Source: Petaurus breviceps papuanus (Eukaryota; Chordata; Mammalia; Diprotodontia; Petauridae). From it: DNA of 64,000 nt. The notes below the pieces were generated by a model. The model did not search any database, was not told the origin of the DNA, and saw nothing but the letters and a program-made list of their open reading frames with translations. The position numbers and the translations under genes were made by a program. Location: positions 34,182,307 through 34,246,306 of the forward strand of contig JAMXIF010001253.1 of assembly GCA_028583685.1 (NCBI GenBank), given 5' to 3'. This document shows, one piece after another, positions 45,316-56,227 of this stretch. The stretch's first letter is position 1. Each line of letters begins with the position of its first letter.

Positions 45316-45794
45316 GTAGGTACCTTATAAATATTTGATTAATTGAATCTTTACATTTGCATTATTTCTGTTCGGTGCTAGGTTATTTAACTAGGAATTT
45401 GTTCTATTATAAACTCTGCGCTTTGCAAGTTTCTTTTCCTACTCTTAGAGATTTCCTCTCCCCTTAACAAATTGGAGTGAAAGTACTTTGTAATATAATC
45501 AGTCAGGAAGGTTTTCATTTGGGTTAACCAGTAACAAATAGAGGAATAGAAAACAGTTTTCAGTGTAGATTGTCTATGCTTAGACTACTAGTGAGTCATT
45601 ATTTGGTCCAAATTGCCTATATATGGAAAAAAATAACTGAGAACATGCTGCTGTCAATGTCATGTTCATATCAAGACAGAGCTGCCATCATTGTACCATT
45701 GGGCATTTCTAGAATGTTATTGGGAACAATAGCATTTATATCATTTATGTTATGTTGAGATGTTGCCATCTGTCATAATTTTGAAATTAGTCAT
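45316..45794. other. Unassigned intergenic DNA
   Basis: Nothing recognised beyond a short L2-tail-like ATAGTAGGTACCTTATAAAT at its start. Confidence 0.4.
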
Positions 45795-45915
45795 TCAGTC
45801 ACTCAATAAACAGTAAGTGACTATTATGTGTCGGGTACTTTACTAAGCAGTGAGAATGTAGAGAAAAGCAAAAGGCAGTTTCTGCTCTCAAAGAGTTCAC
45901 AGTCCAATGGAATCA
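45795..45915 (-). mobile_element. L2 3' region, antisense
   Basis: Antisense L2: TCACTCAATAAACAGTAAGTG, GGTACTTTACTAAGCAG and TCTGCTCTCAAAGAGTTCACAG. Confidence 0.75.
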
Positions 45916-45959
45916 ATACTTATTTGATCTCTGCCATTTTGTTGAGGAGATTAACATAG

Positions 45960-46212
45960 AGGGAGGGTTGGGACATGCTTTTCTGTTTCTAGATGATGTG
46001 CTCTCAATGAAGCCTCTGAAATTGATATGCAACAAATTTTGGATCAGATCTCTTCTGCTTGTGTTAATTCTGGCCTAACAATTAACACCAAGAAAATACA
46101 GATGCTCCACCAGACAGCACCACACCATCCATACATGGAAATATTGGTTACAGCAAATAGAAAAACTTTGAATACTGTGGGTAAGTTCACTTACCATGGC
46201 AGAATATTTTCT
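45960..46212 (+). mobile_element. RTE LINE, left part of the 3' half
   Basis: The frame 46027-46239 reads MQQILDQISSACVNSGLTINTKK and TLNTVGKFTYHGR-like residues, the reverse transcriptase region just after the catalytic box of RTE elements. The element is 5'-truncated and split by an L1 at 46213. The reading frame carries stops outside this piece. Confidence 0.85.
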
Positions 46213-47494
46213 TTCTTCTTCTTTTTTTGTCTTTATTAAATTGTTTACTTTTAGTTTATAAGATTCAGTTCCACAATTCCTTGAGTTTCAAATTTTCTCT
46301 CTCTCCCTCCCCCCACCCCATGGTGGCATACAAGCAAGCATAGTACCTTCAAATTCTTTCACATTAGGCATTAGTCAGGTTATAAAGAAGGATTGTATCA
46401 GATGGAATCAACAATGGGAAAGAGGAAACAAAACCAAACAAGAAAAAGAAAAAGAGCAGGTAGTTTGCTTCAATCTGGATTCAAACTCTGTTGTTTCTCT
46501 GGATGTACACATCTCTCCCCATCATGAGACTTTTGGGGTTGACTTATAACCCTGAATTGTTGAGAAGAGTCCATTCTATCAAAGTTGGTTGTCACACATA
46601 TGTTGTGTTAGTAACTGTGTACAAATTTCTCCTGGCTCTACTCTTCTCACTCAGCATCAGTTTGTATAAGCCTCTCAAGATAGATAGTCCATCTGTTCCT
46701 CGTTTCTTATAGCACAATAGTATTCTATTACATGCATATACCACGACTTGTTCAGCCATTCCCCAATTGATGGGCACCCCCTTAATTTCCAGTTCTTTGC
46801 TACCACAAAAAGAGCTGCTATAAATATTTTTGTACATATGGGTCTTCCTCCCACTTCTATTATCTCTTTGGGATACAGCCCTAGAAGTGGCATTGCTGGG
46901 TCAAAGGGTATGAAATTATTTAGAGCCCTTTGGGCATAATTCCAGATTGCTCTCCAGAATGGTTGGATCAGTTCACAACTCCACCAGCAATGAATTAGTG
47001 TTCCAATTTGTTCACATCCTTTCTAGCATTTGTCATTTTCATGTTTTGTTTCATCTCACCAGCCAATCTGACTGGTGAGGATGTGGCACCTCAGAGCTGT
47101 TTTGCTTTGAATTTCTCTAATCACTAGTGATTTAGAGGATTTTTTCATATGCTTATAGATATCTTTAATTTCTTCCTCTGAAAACTTCCTGTTCATTTCC
47201 TTTGACCATTTATCAATTGGACAATGACTTGTATTCTTATAGATTTGACTCAATTCTCTGTATATTTTAGAAATGAGACCTTTATCAGAGACACTGGTTG
47301 TAAAAATTCTTTCCCAGTTTTCCACTTCCCTCCTAATCCTTCTTACATTGGCTTTGTTTGTACAGAAGCTTTTCAATTTAATGTAATCAAAATTATCCAA
47401 TTTGCATTTTATAATGCTCTCTAATTCTTGTTTGGTCATAAAGTCTTCCCCTCTCCACAAATCTGACAGGTAAACTATTCCTTGCTTTCCCAGA
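46213..47494 (-). mobile_element. Younger L1 3' end inserted in RTE, 17-bp TSD
   Basis: Antisense L1 from poly-T at the left to a 5' truncation at the right. The minus frame 47056-47460 (134 codons) carries ORF2 sequence (MWRGEDFMTKQELESIIKC, IYRELSQIYKNTSHCPIDKW) and the frames at 46592-46893 the ICTK...VAKNWKLRGCPS block. Flanked by atggcagaatattttct (46196-46212) and atggcagcatattttct (47495-47511), one mismatch. Long open segments mark it as young relative to its neighbours. 5'-truncated, so not autonomous. Confidence 0.93.
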
Positions 47495-48235
47495 ATGGCA
47501 GCATATTTTCTATGAAATTACATATTGATAATGAGGTTGATGCACACATTGCCAGAACTAACAATGTGTGAGGGGCTCCGAAGGGAAGTGTTAAAGAGAA
47601 GAGGTATTAGACAGACTACCAAATTGAAGGTCTACAGAGCTGTTATTCTCATCTCATTGTTATATGCCTGTGAAACCTGGATCAGCACCATGCCAGGAAA
47701 CTGAATTATTTCCATTTGAATTGTCTTAGAAAGATTCTGAAAATCATTTCTACCAGACACTGAGGGCCTTTCTTGAACTAAACTGCCAAACATTCAAAGT
47801 CTACTTCAGAGAGTGCAACTCAGATGGACTGGCCATGTTGTTCAAATGCAAAATGTATGCTTGCCAAAAAGACTGTTATATGGAGAATTCACACAAAGTA
47901 AGATCTCACATGGAGTTCAGAAGTGACACAAGGACACTCTCAAGATTTCTCTGAAGGTTGGAATTGATTGTGCAACGTGGTTGATCCCAACATAGGACCA
48001 CTCATTATGGTGTGCATTCATCATAGCCCAAAAGAAATATGAGAAGAGAAAATTTGGAGAATCCACCCCAAATATTCACATGGTCTATTTGTGCCCACCC
48101 TGTGGTAGAGTATTCCAAGCTCATATTGGTATGATCAGACACAGTTGGACACACTGTAACTTGACTTGGTCATAATTATGTTATTTTGGTTCTTCTTGAG
48201 AATAAAGGACAAGAACCAACCAACCAGGCATTTTT
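47495..48235 (+). mobile_element. RTE LINE, right part and 3' end
   Basis: Resumes the RTE coding region (GATAATGAGGTTGATGCACAC), continues through KLNYFHLNCLRKILKI-like and RWTGHVVQMQ-like blocks, and ends in a finger-like segment (LCPPCGRVFQAHIGMIRHS) near 48090-48145. The 3' terminus is TTCTTGAGAATAAAGGAC with AACCAACCAACCA. Several stops and frame changes. Confidence 0.85.
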
Positions 48236-48764
48236 TTTGTTCAGTTGGGATGGGAGTTAGAAAATGTCCTGACATGCTGGTTGTGCAAATGTTTATATGA
48301 CACTATATTTTCCCTGTAGTCATATTATCCATGTCATAAACTGTCACATACTATTAGAGAAATATGTGAAATGTTAACTCATTAGGTTAGAACATCATGA
48401 AAAATAGTCTGAGTATAATATATGAGTGAAGCTTCTTCCATCTTATTTTATCTCCCTTTCTTTTAATAATATCCTTAATTCCAGCCAGCCATCTTGCAAC
48501 TGTGTGCCATTGGTCTTAATGAAGACTATGTAAGAGAATTTAACTGAATAAATTATCTTCCTCTGAAATAATGACTGAGTGTAATATTCATTGGTTACCA
48601 AGGACTTGAGTGAGGTGGCCAGTGTAGGCCTTCTTATGGATTTGAGAATTTCACTATCTTATTTTCTTCCTTAATTCTGCACTGACTCCTGATTTTTCCA
48701 ACTTATAAAACAACCAAACAGAACCCTCCCCACACACAATAGATCAGTAAAATAGACATTACTA

Positions 48765-48818
<54 letters not shown>

Positions 48819-49424
48819 GAGGGAGAGAGAGGGAAGCAAGCTGTGTTAATGACTGTGCTGTGTTTACTCACCCTTGTGATTGGAAAGTACTTTGCTGACC
48901 ACATTGTCCCCAGAACTTCATTAAAGAAGGCAATGAATTTGAAGTAGCCATCTCTCCCTATATGTAATTCCCAACCAAATCTCTGGACACTTCATACTCT
49001 TTGAAGATTATTTTAGAAAGCTCTTATCTGATTTTGGCTTCATGTATCTTCTTTCAAGGTAAAGATGGACTCAAATAATAACCTCTGTTCAAACAGTTGG
49101 CTCTTCCTTACTGTTTTTGATATATTTCTCTGGTTTTAGAATCTTCAAAGGTTATATAAGCTCCCTCTCTCGAATGCCCTGCTACTGTTCTTAGGGTATT
49201 TATAGTTTGTTTTATCATTGCCACTACCTTTTACAAATGCATTATATATTTATTCAGTCTTTAGCATAATATTCTGTGTCCTGACAGAACACTAATTCAT
49301 TTAATTCAAATAACTTGAAAATAGCTACCAACAATTTTTACTCAGTGTTAATTTATGACCTTATTTTGTATGTTTATTCTAAACTTGAATCCCAAGTTTA
49401 CTTTAAAATATTTTTATTGCTATA
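48236..49424. other. Unassigned intergenic DNA
   Basis: Contains the (GA)n repeat at 48769-48815; otherwise nothing recognised. Confidence 0.4.
48769..48835. repeat. (GA)n microsatellite
   Basis: About 23 GA units followed by a GGGA-rich purine tail. Confidence 0.95.
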
Positions 49425-49665
49425 ATAGCTATCATTTACGTAATATGTTCAGATTTACAGAGTGTTTTACATGTTATATCATTTGATCTGCATGCAGTAA
49501 AGTATGGACTATTTTTAGTCCCGCTTTGCAACTGAAGGAACTGAAGCATACAGAGGTTAAATGACTTGCCAGGACTCAACAGCTAGTAAGGACTTGAGGC
49601 AAAATTCACACTCAAGTCTTCCTGATTCCAAACTTAGCACTCTATTTACCTAGCTGCAAGACATA
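49425..49665 (-). mobile_element. MIR/THER1-type SINE, antisense
   Basis: Antisense: TAGCTATCATTTACGTAATATG, CAACTGAAGGAACTGAAGC, AAATGACTTGCCAGGAC, CAGCTAGTAAGGAC and CCTAGCTGCAAG. Confidence 0.8.
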
Positions 49666-50059
49666 TTTATTAAGGATACATTTTTTTCTAATATATTTTG
49701 GTTTTGTATCAACTACATTTCCTAAACTATCTCTTGTACCTTCACTTTCCCAGAAAGTCAACTCCTTTTACAAAGAATAAAAACTGGGAAGGGGAGAGTT
49801 CATCAAAAATAGGTAACATGACAAAAATTATGTTGTGTTCCACACTTCAGCTTCTTACCTATTCAAAGAAGAATGGGGGGTGGGGTTAGGAAATAGTGAC
49901 TTCTTGTATTTATTATTACAGAATGAATTTGGTCATTATAATTTCACAGCAATTCAATTATTTTATTGTTATTGTGCTTTCCCATTGCATTGTTATAGTC
50001 ATTGTGAATCATATAAGCTTTCATATAAGCTTTCGCACATTTCTCTGTATTCATCATAG
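49666..50059. other. Unassigned intergenic DNA
   Basis: Nothing recognised. Contains an ATAAGCTTTCATATAAGCTTTC direct repeat near 50010-50033. Confidence 0.4.
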
Positions 50060-50331
50060 CCATCATTTCTTACAGAACACTGTCATTATATTTACATATG
50101 GCAATATTTTTAGCTCTTCCAAATTGGTGGATATCTACTTTGTTTCCAGTTCTTAAGGATTGCAAAAATACTACTATAAATATTTTGGCTTTTATGAAAA
50201 CTTTCCACCTAGCAGTAGAATCCCTGGGTCAAAGATTTAGAAAATTTACATTACTTTCTTTGCATAATTTCAAATTTCTTTCCATGATGGTTGAAACATA
50301 TTAAAAGTTCTATCAATGTTGCATTCATTAA
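50060..50331 (-). mobile_element. Old L1 ORF2 fragment, antisense
   Basis: Antisense: CCATCATTTCTTACAGAACAC, AAATACTACTATAAATATTTTGGC, AGAATCCCTGGGTCAAAG. Strongly diverged. Confidence 0.7.
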
Positions 50332-50430
50332 GGGGATTTGTTCTGTGAAGTTTAGATTCAGTCCAAGGGCTGCACTTGAAGACCTAGAGCGCCACATGTG
50401 GCCTTGAGGCTGCAGGTTACCCACCCCTGA
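50332..50430 (-). mobile_element. hAT-type MITE, one end only
   Basis: The right terminal region ends TTACCCACCCCTG. Read in reverse it begins CAGGGGTGGGTAACCTGC, the kind of terminal inverted repeat seen in Charlie-like non-autonomous elements. It shares TTTGTTCTGTGAAGTTT and CTTGAAGACCTAGAG with the complete copy at 62.8 kb. The other terminus is missing. Confidence 0.75.
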
Positions 50431-51239
50431 ATTAGGAGAATCATAAAAGACCACCAAAACATCACTATGTGCTCCTTTCTCTTTCCCCCTCTCTTTCCTT
50501 TTTGGGGACATTTCTTTCCTTAATTTCACTTGGGTCAAGCTGTTAGCCAACCTCATGTTCATTATTGTACATTGTGTGAGAATAGTTTGCTAAAGTGACT
50601 TGACACTTAGGAAAAGACAGAACCAATGTGAATGGCAGGAACAAGGAGAGGGAGCAGCTCTGATGAAGCATAAGGATTTAGGACTGATATCTTCTTCAAA
50701 CTAAGACCTCCCTTTTGGAAAGCATCCTTCTGATGTACTGAAAAAGGAAGAAAAGATACACAGCACAAACTTTCTCTGTTCAGCTGGTATATATAACATT
50801 ACCACTAATTTCAGATCTATAGTGACATTCAAATGGTTGGGCTCTCAAACCTGTATAATGCCAACATCTGCAGTGTGCTTTATGTGAGGAAGGGTAAGAT
50901 ATTTTTAGAAACCCTTTTCATATGGGGACACTGTTCAAAGAGTGGCAAATCATTTGGATTCTGTCAAAAGGAAACCATTGGCATGAAATTAGTGGAAAGC
51001 TCTTTAGTATTTTGTGAATGAGTTGCTCCTGATATATTTGATTTGGGGTGTCTTCCAACTCAGCCTGGTGTCTCATTATATTCTAGAAAAAGTTAAATAG
51101 GCACTAAACTAAGTGATATGGAAAGCACACGGACCATTAACATTAGTCCACTTTAAGCATGACAGGGAAATTCTGTCCTTAGAGAACTTAATGTACTTGG
51201 GTTTAAAAAATTGGTTGCTTAGGGTTTGGGGTGGAACAT
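50431..51239. other. Unassigned DNA containing unnamed repeat copy B
   Basis: Apart from the repeat at 50901-51127, nothing is recognised. Confidence 0.4.
50901..51127 (+). repeat. Unnamed ancient repeat, copy B
   Basis: Counterpart of 38542-38771, in the same orientation and of nearly the same length (227 against 230 bp). It shows no tail, terminal repeats or coding frame that would name the family. Confidence 0.55.
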
Positions 51240-51425
51240 CATTGATTCAGCACTGGGAAAGAGCATAGTGGTCATCTAGTTGAACTACCTTATTTTAAAC
51301 AGAAGAAACTAAAACCTAGAAAGCTTAAATATTTCAGAAAGGTAGAAAATGTTGGAATAGGGATTTAAACCAAAGCTCTTAAGTTACCAAATCCCCTGCT
51401 TGTTCCACTAAACCACACTCCTCAT
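51240..51425 (-). mobile_element. MIR3 SINE, antisense
   Basis: Antisense: GTGGTCATCTAGTTGAACTAC, ACAGAAGAAACTAAAACC, GCTTGTTCCACTAAACCACAC. Diverged. Confidence 0.72.
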
Positions 51426-51879
51426 TTGCAGGTTGTTTGAAAAAGGTCTAGGATTATTAGTGGATTGGAATGTCAACATATGTCAACAGTATAATATGAT
51501 CATCAATAAAATACTCAAATGTGACCTTAGACTCGATTAACACACACGCACACAAACACACACACACATACACACACATACACACACATACACACACACA
51601 TATATATACTTACTCTGCCTCTGACCACAGGTGTAACCAGAAATTCCAGCACTTAGACAAATTTAAGTTGTTTTGCATGTGGGAAGGGTGGGGAGGAATG
51701 TCTTAATTTATAACTACTTCTTGCATAGTTGAGGTAGATTAGATACATAGGATCATAGGAATTGAGGATGTTAAAGAACTGCGAGTCTAGGATGTTCAAA
51801 GATGGTGAAGATTGAGATGGGAAGAAGACAAAGAGACAGGTACTGAAATTATTGGAGAGGAAGGAGAATTACCAAGATG
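51426..51879. other. Unassigned DNA with a (CA)n tract
   Basis: CACACA/TACACA repeats at 51540-51606; otherwise nothing recognised. Confidence 0.5.
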
Positions 51880-52124
51880 TAGCTAGGTGGTGTAATTGAT
51901 AGAGCCCTAGACCTGGAATCGGGAAAACATGAGTTAAAATCTGCACTCACACACATAGGTAATGTGTGTGACCTCAAACAAGCTACTTAACCTTTGTCTG
52001 CCTGGGTTTTCTTACTTGTAAAATGGGGAAAATAATAGCACCTCCCTCCACAGTGATTGTAAGGACAATGTGAGATAATATTTGTAAAATGTTTTGCAAG
52101 CTTTAAAGCACCAAACAAATGCTA

Positions 52125-52127
<3 letters not shown>
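51880..52127 (+). mobile_element. MIR/THER1-type SINE
   Basis: Sense copy: GTAGCTAGGTGGTGTAATTG, CTAGACCTGGAATCGGG, AAAATGGGGAAAATAATAGC, GTAAAATGTTTTGCAAGC, GCTAATTATTATT. Confidence 0.88.

Positions 52128-52160
<33 letters not shown>
52128..52160. repeat. (ATT)n microsatellite
   Basis: About 11 ATT units grown from the 3' tail of the preceding SINE. Confidence 0.95.
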
Positions 52161-52163
<3 letters not shown>

Positions 52164-52164
52164 A

Positions 52165-53337
52165 GGCATATGCAGCAGACACAGCAGAATGAGAGCTTAA
52201 CATTTTCCATTTTGGGTTCCAGGCCCAGAATTTACAGAAGTCACTGGCTCTAGTCTATTGAGGTTCTTTGGGAAAGCACCTTTTAATGTATTATTTTCCA
52301 GCAGCAAAGTTTGAGGCCAGTTGGTTTATTGACCTTGCCTTCTAACCAGAGAGTCCTGAAGATTTTTTTCTGCTTCATCTCATGTATGGAGATTGCAAAT
52401 AGCTGGTGAGTTTTAGCAGTAATAGATGCAGGCAGGGAGCTCCTTTAAGTTTGTCATTCAATCAGTGTTCTCATATATGCAATGATGTGGTATTTTGGAT
52501 TTCCTCTCTTGTGGGTTCTCATTCTGCTTTATCTCTGCCCCAGAGAGTTTGCGCTAAAATTGTTCCAAGATTCATTTTGGGGGAGAGTTGCTTGTTTCCA
52601 TCTCAGCAATTGACTGATGATATGGCCAGACTGTGTAATAAAATGAGCAGCCTGACTCTTTGAAATCCTTTTATTCTGAATGTTTTATTTTTAAAATTGC
52701 ATTTGGAGTACATCTATATGTCACAGTACCTCTGCCTATTTCTGAAGGCCAAACCCTATGGCTGATCTGGTAAATTGCAACACAGTGGATCTGAAGCTTG
52801 TTATTAAGCATTGTTCTTGAAAGAAGTACTAATGACTTGATATTGAGCATCTTCATTTTCTGTGTTCATCTCACTAACGAGTTGGGGCCTCTGGCCTTGG
52901 GTGGCTGAAGTCAGTCCATTTGTCCTTCCCAAACTGTAATTAGGAGGCTGGTATCCTGCTAACTATGACTGAAATGCAAGAAGAGTCCCTTTAAGGCAAT
53001 GCCTTAGAGAGAAAGTGTTCCTTTTACTCCAGATGACAAAAGCAAGATATCTCAAAAATCCTTGAAATTGGCTTTCTCACAACAATATGTCCAAGTGTGT
53101 AACTTCTGAAGATGTCTCTAATTTATAATGCAAGGAAACCAGACAAGAAGATACTTTATCTTCTCTTCTATGTGATGGTAATAAGGTGCTTCAGCTAAGG
53201 AATAGTTATGCCAAAAGGACAAATTCACAAATTCTGAGAATCATTGTTCTGTTTCCTGAGCTGTGCCTTGTGGTGGCATCACAATCAGAAATCCATTTTG
53301 TTCTTGGTTTACTTTATAAATGCATTTAAAAATAATT
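52165..53337. other. Repeat-free 1.17-kb island
   Basis: No mobile element recognised over nearly 1.2 kb, unlike its surroundings. Contains homeodomain-type words (CTGTAATTAG near 52933, TTTATAATG near 53123), a TTTGCATTT-like octamer variant and balanced base composition. The longest frame (85 codons, 52406-52663) lacks protein features. A candidate conserved non-coding element, on composition only. Confidence 0.35.
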
Positions 53338-53585
53338 GTTAGCATACACGTAGCACTATAAAGTTTGAAAATCCTTCTACTACATGTATTATCATCTGTG
53401 ATCTTTATAACAACCATATAAAAGTGGTTCCATATTATACTTATTTTACAGATGAGGAAATTGAGAATGACAGAAGTTAAGTGACTTGTCCAGGGTCACA
53501 CAGCTAAGAAGTGTCTGAGTCAAGATTTGAACTCATAATTTTCTGACTCTGAGTCTATTACCCTATTTATTATACCACCTACCCA
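53338..53585 (-). mobile_element. MIR/THER1-type SINE, antisense
   Basis: Antisense: TTACAGATGAGGAAATTGAG, TAAGTGACTTGTCCAGGGTC, ACACAGCTAAGAAGTG, GATTTGAACTCATAATTTTC. Nearly complete. Confidence 0.87.
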
Positions 53586-54067
53586 TCATTAATTCAATTT
53601 TTAATAAATTTGCATCCTCTAATATCTTTTATTACCTTATGGTTTCTTGGTAAGTGGAAACAAACCTAGTAATCTACTTAGCTTTTCTGCTGTTGCTGAT
53701 TAAAGAATTGGACTGTTTAAAAAAAAAAAAAAGAATTGGAGTGGTTCCTTTGTTCTTTTAGTCCCAGACATTCTTGTTAATTTAATGAAGTAAAGACATA
53801 AAAATCATCTCAAGGTGATACATATCTGTTCACATGTACTCTTACACTATACCTGCCCCAGTTTTAGAAATGGAATGCCATTGTGGAGGAATTTGTTTTT
53901 GAAAAAGAACATTCACTTACTTTCCCAAAGAAGCTTATTTCCTGGTTCTTATTCAGTAGGTTCTTGATTTGATCCCTACTTTGGGGATGTGCCTTTTCAT
54001 AAATGTATGCCATAATTTTAAAGCTGAAATTTATAAGTAAAATGTTACTCTTGAAATAAAGAAACTA
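53586..54067. other. Unassigned intergenic DNA
   Basis: Nothing recognised. AAGAATTGGA occurs on both sides of an A14 run at 53720-53733. Confidence 0.4.
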
Positions 54068-54352
54068 GGGGTGGCCAGGTGGTACAGTGAGTAAGAGCAC
54101 CGGCCCTAGTGTCAGGAGACCTGGGATCAGTTCCGGGCTCAGATACTTAACACCCACACAAAATAACTGGCCGTGTAACCTTGAGAAAGTTACTTAACCC
54201 CAATTGCTTAGGGGCGGCCAGGTGGCGCAGTGAGTAAGAGTGCCGGCCCCAGCATAGGGAGACCTGGGATCAGTTCTGGCCTCAGATACTTGGCACCCGC
54301 CCAAAAATATCTGGCCATGTAACCTTGAGCAAGTTACTTAACCCCAATTGCT
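54068..54352 (+). mobile_element. Head-to-tail dimer of the marsupial tRNA-derived SINE
   Basis: Monomer 1 spans 54068-54209 and monomer 2 spans 54211-54352, each from GGGG(T/C)GGCCAGGTGG to AACCCCAATTGC, with a period of 143 bp. There is no A-tail between them. One diverged TSD surrounds the pair: aaataaagaaac on the left and aaataaggaaat on the right, after the terminal A run. The subtype carries GGGATCAGTTC and ATACTTAACACCC/ATACTTGGCACCC, differing from the SINEs at 4.2 and 9.4 kb. Confidence 0.93.
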
Positions 54353-54355
54353 TTA

Positions 54356-55254
54356 AAAAATAAGGAAATGAAATACAATTATTTTATTATAAAAGAGGCA
54401 GGATATGGTAAAATTATTGAAAGAAAAGTGGCAACTGAATGATGGTGGAAGAAGGTAAATATGAAAGTTTTAATGGGGAACAAAGGGTATGCTAAAATCA
54501 TTTTTTGGGCCTACATACTATTCAATATGAGAGAAAGAGCAGTAAGAAGTACAGATAATGCCTAGAGATGTGCTATCTTCAGGAGAAAGCCACATTTCCG
54601 TGAGCACCAGAAGATGGAAAGAATTTGAAACAGAGATGTTGGATAATAGATTTAGAGTTTTATGTGACCTTGGATACCATATAGTGTCCTAGTTCACACA
54701 GATAGTTACTGGCAGAGCCAGGATCCAAATTTAGGTCATTTCTTTCTAAATACAACATTTTCAATGTACCTCAATAACGAATGTTTCTAGAGGTTATAGT
54801 GAAAAAGCAAGTCTTTTATGACTGTGAGTTGAAAGGAGCTTGGGTTGAGTTTACTAGGGAGGCATAGAAACTGGGGTTAGGCTGTAACATGCGACAGAGA
54901 GGAAGCCTTTGTTGGTGATTACCTTCTGAAAATCCTAGTTTGATTGTGGTACCTGACCAGTCTGATTATAGGATTCTCCTGTGGTAAAGGTTCACATACC
55001 TAGAAGATTAGGGGGCAAGATCCATTCATCTCATCCTCTTGGTGGGAATGTACCCTTGGAATGGGTTTTGACAGCCAGTAGAACAGAGTGGAGTAGCAAC
55101 TTCAGATCCATGCAATAGAGTAGAACATACAGAAGTGGCACTATGGGGGTAGTGGAGATCAGGATGGGATGCATGGCTTCTCTAGTAGCAATTTTTCCAC
55201 TCCTTACCCCAAGCATCAATCAAATGATCCTTGGTTAGTTTAGTGTTTCCTCTT
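54356..55254. other. Mostly unassigned; weak MIR-like piece
   Basis: An antisense MIR-like piece is visible at about 54640-54780 (AGTTCACACAGATAGTTACTGG, GCAGAGCCAGGATCC). The rest is unrecognised. Confidence 0.4.
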
Positions 55255-55560
55255 CCATGGCTAGACCACATCTAAAATATTATAATTTGTTGCCAGGTGC
55301 CATGTTTTAGAAAGTAAATATGACCTGATGATTATGAATAGGATGATAGGTAGACTTGAAGCCATGTCATACAAGGATTGGTTAAAGGAGTTGAATGTGT
55401 TTCAACAGGAGAAAACATAGCTGGCATAGTTGAAGGTTAATATGCAAAAGAGGGTTTAAACTTATTTGCTTGGAACTAGAAAGCAGAATTATGACCAATG
55501 TATAGTAGATACAGGGAAGTTAGTTGTATCTTAATCTAGAGTGTCCCAGACGTCTAAGGA
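55255..55560 (+). mobile_element. L3 3' fragment
   Basis: Sense L3: TGCCAGGTGCCATGTTTTAG, GATTGGTTAAAGGAGTTGAATG, ACAGGAGAAAACATAGC, AATTATGACCAATG. Diverged. Confidence 0.7.
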
Positions 55561-55919
55561 CAGCTTTAGGCTATTGAAGCTTAATAAATTAAAATGTACT
55601 AAGATTTTTGAGACACCTTTTTTATGGGGAAGGGTATAGAAACAAACTTCCAAGTAATTATAGTTGAACAGAAATTTAAAGTACTGCCTTAGGTACTAGG
55701 ATCCTGGATGCCTAGGGTTGAAAGAAGGAATAATTGTGTATCTGAGGCTATGCATCTAGGGTGGTATCTTCTAGTTATTCATTAGGGTTCATTAAGAAAT
55801 TTCCAGACATAACCTTGATTTTAGCATCAGGTAGAGTGGGAGAAAAGAATCCTTGGGTTTGTGAACAGGGGAATGTGTCCAAAGGTAGCTCATGTCACAG
55901 CAGTAATTGTCAAAGAAAA
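55561..55919. other. Unassigned intergenic DNA
   Basis: Nothing recognised. Confidence 0.4.
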
Positions 55920-56130
55920 TTCATGAGATTTATAGGATCAAAATCTAGAGATATAAGGAACATAAAGAGATCATCTTCCCAATTCCTTTGTTCTACAGAT
56001 GAGAAAAGTGAGCCCCCAAGACGTTAAGTGATTTGTCCAAGGTCACTCAAGCAGCAAGCCTCTAAAGTAAGATTTAAAATTATGGTCTCTGACAATAGTT
56101 CCAGTGTTCTTTCCATTTTGCCTGGGTTGG
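55920..56130 (-). mobile_element. MIR3 SINE, antisense
   Basis: Antisense: ACATAAAGAGATCATCTTCCC, TTCTACAGATGAGAAAAGTGAG, GATTTGTCCAAGGTCACTC, GTTCTTTCCATTTTGCC. Confidence 0.78.
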
Positions 56131-56227
56131 GTTAGCATAAGAGGAATTAATTCTATAGAGGGAGGCATTGATAAAGGGGAATTAGAGGGGTTAATATAGA
56201 ATGACTGAATAAAATAGGATATATATG

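Noticed and set aside
47056-47460. 134-codon minus frame as a host gene
   Set aside because: It is the ORF2 carboxyl region of a 5'-truncated L1, also seen at 58243-58713.
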